Origin: Deinococci bacterium
GTDB lineage: Bacteria; Deinococcota; Deinococci; Deinococcales; Trueperaceae
NCBI GenBank assembly: GCA_030149325.1
Contig: JASBRS010000052.1
Coordinates: 1 to 64,000, forward strand
Length of the DNA: 64,000 bases
Reading direction: 5' to 3'
Below, in pieces: positions 47,602 through 56,527 of the stretch (position 1 is its first letter; the number at the start of each line of letters is the position of its first letter). A program made the position numbers and the translations under genes. The notes under the pieces are model-generated. The model ran no database searches. It had not been told where the DNA came from and was given only the letters and a program-made list of their open reading frames with translations.

Positions 47602-48072
47602 ATGACGGACTCCGCGTCAACCACCGAGATGGTCTGGTTCCTCGACACGTTGGTCTGGCTCCACGTGGGCGCCGACCGCGGCGGTGACGGCATCTCGTTG
47701 ATCGAGTCCCTCGCCCCGCACGGCGATTCGCCACCGCTGCACGTCCACCACCGTGAGGACGAGCTCTTCTATGTCCTGGACGGGGAGTTCCACTTCCGGG
47801 TCGGCGAAGCTGACGTCCGCAAACGTTCCGGGGAGGCCCTGCTCATCCCCAAAGGGACGCCGCACACCTATCGGGTCACCTCGGAATCCGGTAGGTGGCT
47901 GGTGGTGACGACGGCCGGAGACTTCGAGCGGCTCGTCCGCGCGACCTGCCGGCCGGCCCCGAGCGCCGTGCTTCCGGAGCCGGCCGGACCGCCCACCCCC
48001 GAACGAGCGGAAGCGTTGGCCTCTGCGGCGCTCGCTCACCAGATCGAGATCGTCGGACCACCCATGCACTGA
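47602..48072 (+). CDS. cupin-domain protein
   Basis: DSPPLHVHHREDELFYVLDGEFHFRVGEADVRKRSGEALLIPKGTPHTYRV. Confidence 0.85.
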   Translation: MTDSASTTEMVWFLDTLVWLHVGADRGGDGISLIESLAPHGDSPPLHVHHREDELFYVLDGEFHFRVGEADVRKRSGEALLIPKGTPHTYRVTSESGRWLVVTTAGDFERLVRATCRPAPSAVLPEPAGPPTPERAEALASAALAHQIEIVGPPMH

Positions 48073-48158
48073 CGCGGCGCCGTCCAAGCGCGTCGAGTCG
48101 CGTGGCCCCTTGTCGAAGGCTGCAACCGGGTACCCTCGGCGTGGGAGGGGCCGCCCCG

Positions 48159-49094
48159 ATGTCCGAGATCCGCACGCTCGACGCCGCCGCCACCGCCGAC
48201 CTGCTGCCCTTCGGGCCGCTGACGGAGGCGATCGCCGAGGTGCTCGCCGAGGCCGAGGCCGGAACGCTGTTCACGCCGGAACGCACCGCCCACGCCCTGC
48301 CGGCCGGCGGGCGCCTGCTGCTGATGCCGGCGGCCGACGAGCGGCTGCTGATCGTCAAGGTCGTCACGGTGGTGCCGGACAACCGTCGCCGCGGCTTGCC
48401 CACCATCCAGGGGGACTTCCTGATCAAGGACGCCGCCACCGGCGCGGCGCTGCTGGCGCTGGACGCCGCCACCGTGACGACGCGGCGGACGGCGGCGCTG
48501 ACGCTGCTCGGCGCCCGTGTCTCGGGCGTGCGACGGGCGGCGTCGGCGCTCCTGATCGGCGCGGGGGCGCAGGCACGGGTGCACGCCGAGGCCTTCCACG
48601 ACCGCCTGGGCGTGGACCGCTTCTTGGTGGCGTCGCGCAGCGCCGCCGGGGCCGAGGCGCTGGCGGCCGAGCTCCGTTCGGCCGGCGTCGAGGCGCACCC
48701 GGCCGCCGATGTGCGCACGGCCGCCGCCGGGGTCGACGTGGTCCTCGCTGCCACCACCAGCACCGATCCCCTCGTCCCTGCCGACGTCCCCGACAACGTG
48801 TTCGTGGCCGCCGTGGGAGCCTTCCGGCGCGGCATGGCCGAGCTGCCGGCCGAGCTGTTGTGCCGACGCGAGGTCGTCGTGGACACGCTGGAGGGGGCAC
48901 GCGCCGAGGCTGGCGACCTCATCGCCGCGGCCGAGGCGGGCGCCTGGGACTGGCGAGCGGCCGTCCCGCTCGGCGAGCTGCTGAGCGCCCTTGCCCCGCC
49001 GGCGGAGCGTCCCCGGCTGTTCAAGAGCGTCGGCCACGCGGCCTTCGACCTGGCGGCGGCGCGTCTGGCCGTGCGCAGCGGCGCCCAGCGTTGA
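48159..49094 (+). CDS. ornithine cyclodeaminase/mu-crystallin family protein
   Basis: VVTVVPDNRRRGLPTIQGDFLIKDAATGAALLALDAATVTTRRTAALTLLGA; ALLIGAGAQARVHAEAF. Confidence 0.88.
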   Translation: MSEIRTLDAAATADLLPFGPLTEAIAEVLAEAEAGTLFTPERTAHALPAGGRLLLMPAADERLLIVKVVTVVPDNRRRGLPTIQGDFLIKDAATGAALLALDAATVTTRRTAALTLLGARVSGVRRAASALLIGAGAQARVHAEAFHDRLGVDRFLVASRSAAGAEALAAELRSAGVEAHPAADVRTAAAGVDVVLAATTSTDPLVPADVPDNVFVAAVGAFRRGMAELPAELLCRREVVVDTLEGARAEAGDLIAAAEAGAWDWRAAVPLGELLSALAPPAERPRLFKSVGHAAFDLAAARLAVRSGAQR

Positions 49095-49355
49095 CGTCCG
49101 GTCCGCGGGGAGGGCTTGCGCCGGAACGCCGCCCGCTGCTTCGGCACGCGGATCTCCCGCGGGCCGGTTATTTCCGTTTGGGACGTAATTTTCGGGCTAT
49201 AGGACGTGCTCTCCCCGCGCAGTGCGCGCTGCACTAGGCGCCCCCGATACGCGTCCCATACTCGGAGTACCGGTCACGTGTCTCTCGTTCTCGCCGGGAG
49301 TCGTACCCCTGCGCCCTCCCCCCGGGGCGGCCTGGCCGCCAACTTGGAGGATGCC

Positions 49356-50630
49356 ATGGAGGACGTCTTGCGCGACACGTTCGAACGTGTCGAACGCGCA
49401 ACTCTCGAGCGGCGGGAGGTGCTGCGCCTGATGGGCCTCGCCGCGGCCGCGTCCGCCGGGCTGCCCACCGTGATGCAGTTCGCCCGGGCCCAGGACGCCA
49501 CCCTGGCGAGCGCCGTGATCCGCGGCAAGAGCGATGTTTTGGTGGTGCACAACAACCGGGTCGGGGTGATGGAGACGCCGCTCACGGAGCTCCGGAAGCA
49601 CGCCATCACGCCCAAGGACATCCTGTACATGCGCAACAACCAGATCCTCGAGCCCGAGGGCCGCAGCACCGACGCCGTCCCGCTGGCGGGCTGGTCGATC
49701 ACCATCGGCGGGCTGGTGGCGTACCCCCGCACCATCGACGCCGCCATGCTGGAGACCTTGCCCCAGACCGAGGCCGAGATGGTCCTGCAGTGCAGCGGCA
49801 ACGGGCGCTCGTTCTACGCGCGCGCCGTCAAGACCTCGGGCACGCAGTGGGCGCACGGCGGCATGGGCAACGTGGTCTTCAGCGGCGTCAAGCTCTCCGA
49901 CCTGCTGGCCACCTTCGACCCGGGCATCGATCCGCACCCCGAGGTGAAGTTCGTCAAGGCCGAGGGGGCCGACGGGCCGCCCGAGGGCGCCTCGCACCCC
50001 GACTTCGAGCACTCGCTGCCGATGGGCGACGTTCTCGAGCGCGCCATCCTGGCGACCCACATGAACGGCGAGCCGCTCCCCGGCGCTCACGGCGGGCCGG
50101 TGCGGCTGGTGGTGCCGGGCTACTACGGCACCATGAACGTCAAGTGGCTCTCGCGCCTGAGCTTCGACACCGTCCAGACCAACAACGTCAACCAGATCCC
50201 GCGCTACCGCACGCCCAACGATCCGATCCAGCCCGGGACGCCCATCGACTACACCTTCGAGAACTCCACGCCCGACTGGCGCCAGCAGGTCAAGAGCGTG
50301 ATCTTCGAGCCGCTCGACGGCGACACCGTCAACGGGTCGCTGACCCTGCGCGGCGTGGCATGGAACGACGGCACGGTGCCGGTGACCATGGTGCAGGTGT
50401 CCACCGACGACGGGGCCACCTGGACCTCGGCTGGCATCGAGAAGCCGAACTCGAACTTCGCCTGGCACCACTTCAGCAGCCAGCTGTCGCTGCCGGCGGG
50501 CGAACATCGCATCTGGGTGCGGGCGATCGACGAGCTCGGCCGCAGCCAGCCACTCCAGGGCACGGTGCGCTGGAACCCGTCGGGCTACGAGTGGAGCGGC
50601 GCCGACGTCATCACCGTGACCGTCTCGTAG
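49356..50630 (+). CDS. molybdopterin-dependent sulfite oxidase-like protein (SorA-like)
   Basis: Tat-like leader RREVLRLMGLAAAASAGLP; ETEAEMVLQCSGNGRSFY active-site Cys; PVRLVVPGYYGTMNVKWLSRLSF; C-terminal Mo-co dimerisation domain. Confidence 0.88.
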   Translation: MEDVLRDTFERVERATLERREVLRLMGLAAAASAGLPTVMQFARAQDATLASAVIRGKSDVLVVHNNRVGVMETPLTELRKHAITPKDILYMRNNQILEPEGRSTDAVPLAGWSITIGGLVAYPRTIDAAMLETLPQTEAEMVLQCSGNGRSFYARAVKTSGTQWAHGGMGNVVFSGVKLSDLLATFDPGIDPHPEVKFVKAEGADGPPEGASHPDFEHSLPMGDVLERAILATHMNGEPLPGAHGGPVRLVVPGYYGTMNVKWLSRLSFDTVQTNNVNQIPRYRTPNDPIQPGTPIDYTFENSTPDWRQQVKSVIFEPLDGDTVNGSLTLRGVAWNDGTVPVTMVQVSTDDGATWTSAGIEKPNSNFAWHHFSSQLSLPAGEHRIWVRAIDELGRSQPLQGTVRWNPSGYEWSGADVITVTVS

Positions 50631-50715
50631 TCGAGGCTGTCGACCTTCCCTCCCGCCGTGGGCCGCCTCGCCCGAAGGGCGCGCGGCCCGGCGGGACGAA
50701 CTCGGAGTCGCCGAC

Positions 50716-51510
50716 ATGAAGCATCCCCGGTGGTCGTTCGCTCTCCTCGGCCTCCCCGTGGCCGTGGCGGCGCTCGTCCTGCTCACGGCGCCGGTCGCCG
50801 TCACCCAGGCGCAGAGCGCGGCTGGGCCGTTGCCGCCCGGGCCGGGCGTGGAGCTCATCTACGCCAAGTGCACGGTGTGCCATCCCATCCAGCAGGTGGT
50901 GGCCTCGCAGGGCATCCCCGCCTTCCTGTGGGACGACACCATCGACCTCATGAAGCGCCTCGGCCTGAAGGCGACGGCTGAGGAGGAGCAGACCATCCGC
51001 ACCTACCTCAAGACCTACATGGGTCCGGAGCCGCCGCCGACCGACACGGCGTCGGCCGGTACGTCCGATGCCACGACCACGCCGCCGTCGAGCGGCACGA
51101 CCGTGGCGCAGGCGCCCGAGGTCGACGGCGCCGCGGTGTTCGACGCCAACTGCTCGGCCTGCCACCAGGCCAGCGGCGAGGGCATCCCGGGCACCTTCCC
51201 GCCCCTGGCGGGGCACGCCCCCGACCTGTTCAAGGCCGATCGGGACTACCTGCCGCAGGTGGTCCTCAAGGGCCTGCAGGGCAGCATCGAGGTCGGCGGC
51301 AGCAGCTACAGCGGCTTCATGCCGCCGTGGCCGAACCTCTCCGAGGCGGAGGTCGCCGCCGTCCTCAACCACGTGCTGACGTCGTGGGGCAACGACGAGC
51401 TGCTCCCCGCCGACGCCCAGCTCTACACCTCCGAGGACGTCGCGCGCCTGGCGGGCGTCGAGGCGGACACGTCCGAGCTGCGGCAGGGTCTGACGCTGGA
51501 AGGCCCGTGA
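50716..51510 (+). CDS. diheme c-type cytochrome, probable electron acceptor (SorB-like)
   Basis: Two CxxCH motifs: AKCTVCHPIQQ and ANCSACHQASGEGIPGTFPPLAGH; N-terminal signal sequence. Confidence 0.85.
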   Translation: MKHPRWSFALLGLPVAVAALVLLTAPVAVTQAQSAAGPLPPGPGVELIYAKCTVCHPIQQVVASQGIPAFLWDDTIDLMKRLGLKATAEEEQTIRTYLKTYMGPEPPPTDTASAGTSDATTTPPSSGTTVAQAPEVDGAAVFDANCSACHQASGEGIPGTFPPLAGHAPDLFKADRDYLPQVVLKGLQGSIEVGGSSYSGFMPPWPNLSEAEVAAVLNHVLTSWGNDELLPADAQLYTSEDVARLAGVEADTSELRQGLTLEGP

Positions 51511-51517
51511 TCGGGAC

Positions 51518-52042
51518 GTGGCCCGCGTCATCGCCCTGCACGCCGGGTCCGAACGGCTCGGCAAGCCGGCCCGTTCGAGGCTGGAGCTGAGGCACGAGGG
51601 CGTGGTCGGGGATCGCCACTTCGGCGGCGACCCCGACCGCGCCGTGCTGCTGGTCGCCCAGCGAAACTACCTTGAGCTGGCCGAGCGCGGCATCGAGCTG
51701 CCCTACGGCAGCCTCGGGGAGAACCTGGTGCTGGAGCTCGACGGACCCGCGGCCACGAGGCTCCGTCCCGGCGCCCGCCTGCGGATCGGCGGCGCGCTGC
51801 TGGAGGTGACCTCGCACTGTTCGGTGTGCGGTGCGCTGGCGCGCCTGCACCCGTCGCTCCCGAAGCTCGCCCGCGGCCGCCGCGGGCTCTACGCCCGCGT
51901 GGGGATGGCCGGGACGGTGGCGCTCGGGGACGAGGCGGTGTGGCTGCCGGTGGCGGTGGAGCCGCGGTCGGGGCTCACGCCCTCGGTGACGTTGTTGCGC
52001 GCGGAGTCGGGCAACCCCCCCGGCGAGCGCCCGCCCGACTAG
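51518..52042 (+). CDS. MOSC-domain protein
   Basis: LELRHEGVVGDRHFGGDPDRAVLL; YGSLGENLVLELDG; TSHCSVCGAL; GTG start. Confidence 0.8.
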   Translation: MARVIALHAGSERLGKPARSRLELRHEGVVGDRHFGGDPDRAVLLVAQRNYLELAERGIELPYGSLGENLVLELDGPAATRLRPGARLRIGGALLEVTSHCSVCGALARLHPSLPKLARGRRGLYARVGMAGTVALGDEAVWLPVAVEPRSGLTPSVTLLRAESGNPPGERPPD

Positions 52043-52200
52043 AGGTAGCTGCCGACCGTCATCCCCGCGATGGTGACGGTGAGGAGCAGCGCGATCGTCT
52101 GGGCCGCGAGCAGCATGCGGCCCTGGAGCGCCTGCATGGCTGCGCCCTGCCAGATGCCTCCGCAGACGACGTGAACGACGCGTGCCACCAGGAACCACAT
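52039..52200 (-). pseudogene. possible internally deleted remnant of a small membrane protein gene
   Basis: MWFLVARVVHVVCGGIWQGAAMQALQGRMLLAAQTIALLLTVTIAGMTVGSYL: N-terminal and C-terminal TM signatures with no intervening segment. Confidence 0.4.
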
Positions 52201-52292
52201 GTGTGCGTCCGTGCTACCTCCGAGTCGGGCCGTGACCTCCGCCGGGCAGCAGGACGCGAGCTCGCCGTCCGCGCAAGGGGGCGTTCGGTCGC

Positions 52293-52390
52293 GTCCCGTG
52301 CCGGGACGCGCCTGTCCCGTGACATCGGGACACCGGGACGCCCATGCTCGCTCATGCCGACGCCGTGACGGGCGCAACGGGACCGTCCCG
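52293..52390. promoter_or_regulatory. cluster of seven CGGGAC/GTCCCG hexamers
   Basis: GTCCCG 52293, CGGGAC 52302, GTCCCG 52314, CGGGAC 52326, CGGGAC 52334, CGGGAC 52378, GTCCCG 52385; includes three exact dyads. Confidence 0.75.
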
Positions 52391-52430
52391 CCCCGTCATG
52401 GAACGGCGTCCTCGGAGGGAAGGAGAGAGC

Positions 52431-53273
52431 ATGACGACACGGAGCAGGTGGTACCGCAAGGTGCTGGTGGCGGCGACGCTCGTCGCCGCGTGGCTGACCG
52501 CAACGGCCTTCGCGGCCGGCGCGATCACCTGGACGATCGGCGCCGACGGGGTGACCGGCGATACGGCCATCGCCGGTACGGGCTTCCAGGCGGTGGACCT
52601 GGTCAACGGCCTCGACGCGCCGCAGGAGTTCGATGTGTTCCACCTCCACGACGGCGTGAGCATGGCCGACTTCCAGAAGGGCTACGACGCCGTCAGCCAG
52701 ACGTTCTCGGGGGCCGTCGTCGCTGCGTTCACGAAGGACACCGCAGACGTCATCGGTGGTGGTGTGGTTGCGCCCTCCGGCACGCAGCGGGTCTACGTCG
52801 ACCTGAAGCCCGGCAACTACGTCGTGAACGCCCAGGAAGCTGGGAGCGACACCCCCACCCCGCACCTCCTGATCGTGACCGTGAGTGACGGCCCTTCTGC
52901 GACGGCGCCTGCCGCCGATCTCGAGCTGCACCTCGCCGATTTCGAGTTCGATTTCCCCGACACCTTGCCGGCCGGACCGCAGCTTTGGCACGTGCAGAAC
53001 ACCGGTGCACAGACCCATCACGCGGTTCTGTTCAAGCTGCTGCCAGGCAAGACCCAGGACGATCTGATGGCGTGGCTCGCCGCGGGTGACGCCGGCGGGC
53101 CGCCGCCCGCCGAGGACGGCGGCTCGGTTGCGGTCGTCAGCGCCGACCAGTCGTACTACGCGTCGATGGATCTGACCCCAGGCACGTACGTGGCGGTGTG
53201 CTTCATGCCGGACGCCACCACCGACCAGCCGCACGCGATGAAGGGGATGGTCCAGACCTTCACGGTGTTGTGA
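52431..53273 (+). CDS. secreted cupredoxin-like protein with two tandem domains
   Basis: Signal peptide; C-terminal half THHAVLFKL...GTYVAVCFMPDATTDQPHAMKGM gives putative type-1 Cu ligands H/C/H/M; N-terminal half aligns but lacks the Cys. Confidence 0.65.
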   Translation: MTTRSRWYRKVLVAATLVAAWLTATAFAAGAITWTIGADGVTGDTAIAGTGFQAVDLVNGLDAPQEFDVFHLHDGVSMADFQKGYDAVSQTFSGAVVAAFTKDTADVIGGGVVAPSGTQRVYVDLKPGNYVVNAQEAGSDTPTPHLLIVTVSDGPSATAPAADLELHLADFEFDFPDTLPAGPQLWHVQNTGAQTHHAVLFKLLPGKTQDDLMAWLAAGDAGGPPPAEDGGSVAVVSADQSYYASMDLTPGTYVAVCFMPDATTDQPHAMKGMVQTFTVL

Positions 53274-53326
53274 CGTTCGTTGGGGACGGCGCGGACGCTA
53301 CGCTGCACCGTCCACCTGAATGATCC

Positions 53327-53360
53327 GGCCGGAGTGTGGCCCAGCGGCGACACTCCGGCC
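53327..53360. terminator. strong hairpin downstream of the cupredoxin-like gene
   Basis: GGCCGGAGTGT-N12-ACACTCCGGCC, perfect 11-bp stem; no T-tract. Confidence 0.5.
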
Positions 53361-53381
53361 CACCCGGCCCACCCGGCCCAC
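53355..53381. repeat. 9-bp tandem repeat (CCGGCCCAC)x3
   Basis: Three exact copies; first copy overlaps the 3' arm of the hairpin. Confidence 0.9.
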
Positions 53382-53499
53382 CGCGCGTGCGTCCTGTGGC
53401 ACCGAGGTCCTCCCGCCGGGGTAGAGTCGATCTCACACCGAGCATCGTGGCCGATCCGGCGCCTCAACGCGGGCGTGCGGGACCCTATCGAGGAGCATC

Positions 53500-55878
53500 A
53501 TGTCCGAGACGTTCCCATCGACGGCCGGAGGGGTCACGGGCGGGGGACCGACGGACCCGTCGGACCGTCCCGGGCTGTCCCGCGGCTGGCGGCCATGCGC
53601 GGTGATGTGGCTCCTGGTCGCGCTGGTGATCCTCGGCGTCGGGCAGCGCGCGCTGCGCTTCACCCAGCCGACCGACGGTTGGGAGACGACGACCGACTTC
53701 CAATCGGACAACCCCATCTTCGTGCGTCCCGCCATGGATGGGATCGTGCGCCCCGACGGGATCCAGCCTGGCGATCAGTTCGACGGCATCGTCGGCGTCC
53801 CGCGCGAGTTGTTCGTTCAGGCGGCGTTGTTCAATCGGGCCATCGACGTCGCGGACTTCGCCGTGGGTTCGACGATCGCCTACAACGTCCTGCGCGATGG
53901 CGCGTCGATGATCGTGCACGTGCCGATCGTTCACTGGACACCCGCGGGCATCGCACGAGCGAGCTGGCACGCCCTGGTCACGGACACACCGATCTCGGCG
54001 TTGTCTGAGTGGCTCGCCCTGCTGCTCGCTGCCTTCCTGTTCTTGCGGCGGCCGCGCAATCTGACGGTGCAGCTCTTGTTCCTCTATACGACCCTGATCG
54101 CCCTGTCGAACATCAGCTGGATCGGTTCCCCCTTGTCCGTTTCGGATGTCAGCGCCCCGTGGTCGCTGTGGAGCGCGGCTCTGGGCAGTCACCTCATCCA
54201 CCCGCTGTTGATGCTTCCCGTGAGCCTGCATCTCATCCTCACCTTCCCGCGGCCCCGGCCTTGGTTGTTGCGCCGCCGTTGGATCTTGCCCCTCGTCTAC
54301 GCCGTCCCGTGGATCCTCCTGGTGGCGACCACTGCGGGCGTCGCCGGCCTGATCTGGTTCGTGCAGGTCGTGCTGTACGCGCTGGCCGGCTTCGCGGGCG
54401 TGGTGAATGCGCTGCTGACACGCCTGCCGCCCGAGGAGCGTGCCCAGGCTCGTTGGTTCGCGTTCGGGTTCGCGATCAGCAACTTCGGCTTCCTGGCTTT
54501 CGGCCTGGAGGTCCTGCATCGCATCCCGGACTCCGTCGTACCGGTGCTCGATTCGATCCCGGGCGATCTGATCTGGGTGGCGGCCATCGCGATCGCGGTG
54601 CTGCGCTACCGGCTCTTCGCGATCGACGTCATCCTCGAGCGCACGCTCGTCTACGGCACGTTGACGGGGCTGGTCGTGGGCGTCTACGCGCTGGTGGTGA
54701 GCGGCGTCGGCGGGTTGCTGCGGCCGAGCAGCGGTCTGCCGTTGTCGCTGGTGGCGACGGGTTTGGTGGCGGTCGCCTTCCAGCCCATGCGCGAGCGCCT
54801 GCAGCGTGGGGTGACGCGGATGCTCTACGGGCGGCGGGACGAGCCCTACCAGGTGCTCACCGACCTCGGCCGGGTGCTGGGGACGCCCGCGGTGATGGCG
54901 GGGGCCGGCGGGGGAGGCGGATCCGGGGCGCAGGCCCTGACCGTGCTCACCGACACCGTGGCGCGCGCCCTCAAGCTCCCGTACGTGGGGCTGGCGCTGG
55001 ACGACGGCGGTGGGACCGCCCGCGTGGTGGCGGAGACCGGTGCGGTGGGGCTCGAGCCCGAGGCGTTCGCCCTGGCCTACCAGGGGCAGCCGCTGGGCGA
55101 GCTGCGGGTGGCGCCGCGCGGCCCGCGCGAGTCGTTCAGCGTGCGGGAGCGTCGCTTGCTCGACGCCATCGCCCGTCAAGCGAGCGTGGCCGCGTTCGCG
55201 GTGCGCCTCAACGGCGAGCTGCAGCGCTCGCGCGAGCGGCTGGTCAACGCACTGGAGGACGAACGCCGGCGCCTCAGGCGTGATCTCCACGATGGGTTGG
55301 GTCCGACCTTGGCGGCGGTGTCGATGCAGATCGACGCCGCGCAACTCCTGGTCGGGAGCGATCCGGAGAACGTCAGCGAGGTGCTGGGGTCGTTGAAGAC
55401 CGAGGTCCAGGACGTCCTGCACGAGATCCGGCGCCTGGTGTACGCCCTGAGGCCGCCGGCGTTGGACGAGCTCGGACTGGTGTCGGCGTTGCGCGAGCAC
55501 GTGCACCGCTCGGCGGGGAGCGCGCTGAAGGTGCGCTTCGAGGCGCCCGATGCGATGCCGTCGTTGCCGGCGGCGGTCGAGGTGGCGGCCTACCGCATCG
55601 CGCTGGAGGCCGTCGCCAACGTGGTGCACCATGCGGGGGCGCGCAGCGTGCGATTGACGTTGCGGGTCGGATCGGAGCTCGAGCTCGAGGTGGAGGACGA
55701 CGGCAGGGGGATCGCGCCCGACCGTCGCCTCGGGGTGGGCTTGAGCTCGATGGCGGAGCGGGCCGAGGAGCTCGGTGGCAGCTTGACGGTGACGCCGGTG
55801 GCCCCCTCCGGTACGCGGGTCACGGCGCGGTTGCCGTTGCAGGCCGCCGGAGCGGAGGGGACGACCCAGGGTGAGTGA
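53500..55878 (+). CDS. NarL/DesK-type membrane sensor histidine kinase
   Basis: Multi-TM N-terminus with PDZ-like extracytoplasmic segment (VRPDGIQPGDQFDGIVGVP); DERRRLRRDLHDGLGPTLAAVSMQ (HisKA_3); VEDDGRGIAPDRRLGVGLSSMAERAEELGGSL HATPase. Confidence 0.9.
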   Translation: MSETFPSTAGGVTGGGPTDPSDRPGLSRGWRPCAVMWLLVALVILGVGQRALRFTQPTDGWETTTDFQSDNPIFVRPAMDGIVRPDGIQPGDQFDGIVGVPRELFVQAALFNRAIDVADFAVGSTIAYNVLRDGASMIVHVPIVHWTPAGIARASWHALVTDTPISALSEWLALLLAAFLFLRRPRNLTVQLLFLYTTLIALSNISWIGSPLSVSDVSAPWSLWSAALGSHLIHPLLMLPVSLHLILTFPRPRPWLLRRRWILPLVYAVPWILLVATTAGVAGLIWFVQVVLYALAGFAGVVNALLTRLPPEERAQARWFAFGFAISNFGFLAFGLEVLHRIPDSVVPVLDSIPGDLIWVAAIAIAVLRYRLFAIDVILERTLVYGTLTGLVVGVYALVVSGVGGLLRPSSGLPLSLVATGLVAVAFQPMRERLQRGVTRMLYGRRDEPYQVLTDLGRVLGTPAVMAGAGGGGGSGAQALTVLTDTVARALKLPYVGLALDDGGGTARVVAETGAVGLEPEAFALAYQGQPLGELRVAPRGPRESFSVRERRLLDAIARQASVAAFAVRLNGELQRSRERLVNALEDERRRLRRDLHDGLGPTLAAVSMQIDAAQLLVGSDPENVSEVLGSLKTEVQDVLHEIRRLVYALRPPALDELGLVSALREHVHRSAGSALKVRFEAPDAMPSLPAAVEVAAYRIALEAVANVVHHAGARSVRLTLRVGSELELEVEDDGRGIAPDRRLGVGLSSMAERAEELGGSLTVTPVAPSGTRVTARLPLQAAGAEGTTQGE

Positions 55879-56527
55879 CCCCGTCCGCGTCCTCCTCGCC
55901 GACGACCACCGGCTGTTCCTGACGGGACTGCGGTTGCTGGTCGGATCGATCCCCGGCTGCAGCGTGGTGGGGGAGGCCGGCAGCGGCGCCGAGGCGGTGG
56001 CGCTGGCGGGCGACCTGCAGCCCGATATCGTCCTCATGGACGTGCAGATGCCCGATCTGAACGGCATCGAGGCGACCCGTCGGATCCTCCGCGACTCGCC
56101 CCACGTGGGCGTGATCATGGTGACGATGTTCGACGACGACGAGAGCGTGTTCCTCGCCATGCGGGCCGGCGCTCGCGGCTACGTGCTCAAGGGCGCAGAC
56201 CGTGAGGAGCTGCAGCGTGCCATCCTGGCGGTCGCCAGCGGCGAGGCGCTGTTCAGCTCGTCGATCGCCACGCGCCTGATGCGCTTCTTCGCCGAGCCCC
56301 GCCCCGAGTTCCCGGTCGACGCCTTCCCGGACCTCACCGAGCGCGAGCGCGAGGTGCTGGCGCTGATCGCCCAGGGGCAGCCCAACGGGCGCATCGCGCG
56401 CGCGCTCGACATCCGCCCCAAGACGGTGCGCAACCACGTCTCCAACATCCTCAGCAAGCTGCAGGTGGCCGACCGCGCCGAGGCGATGGCGCGCGTACGC
56501 GAAGCCGGCGGGACCGACCCGGGCTAG
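55871..56527 (+). CDS. NarL/LuxR-family response regulator
   Basis: VLLADDHRLFLTGLRLLV; DIVLMDVQMPDLNGIEATRRIL; LTEREREVLALIAQGQPNGRIARALDIRPKTVRNHVSNILSKL. Confidence 0.94.
   Translation: MSDPVRVLLADDHRLFLTGLRLLVGSIPGCSVVGEAGSGAEAVALAGDLQPDIVLMDVQMPDLNGIEATRRILRDSPHVGVIMVTMFDDDESVFLAMRAGARGYVLKGADREELQRAILAVASGEALFSSSIATRLMRFFAEPRPEFPVDAFPDLTEREREVLALIAQGQPNGRIARALDIRPKTVRNHVSNILSKLQVADRAEAMARVREAGGTDPG

Noticed and set aside
53485-56160. 891-aa minus-strand ORF
   Set aside because: Shadow of the histidine kinase gene; Arg/Gln/His-rich low-complexity translation.
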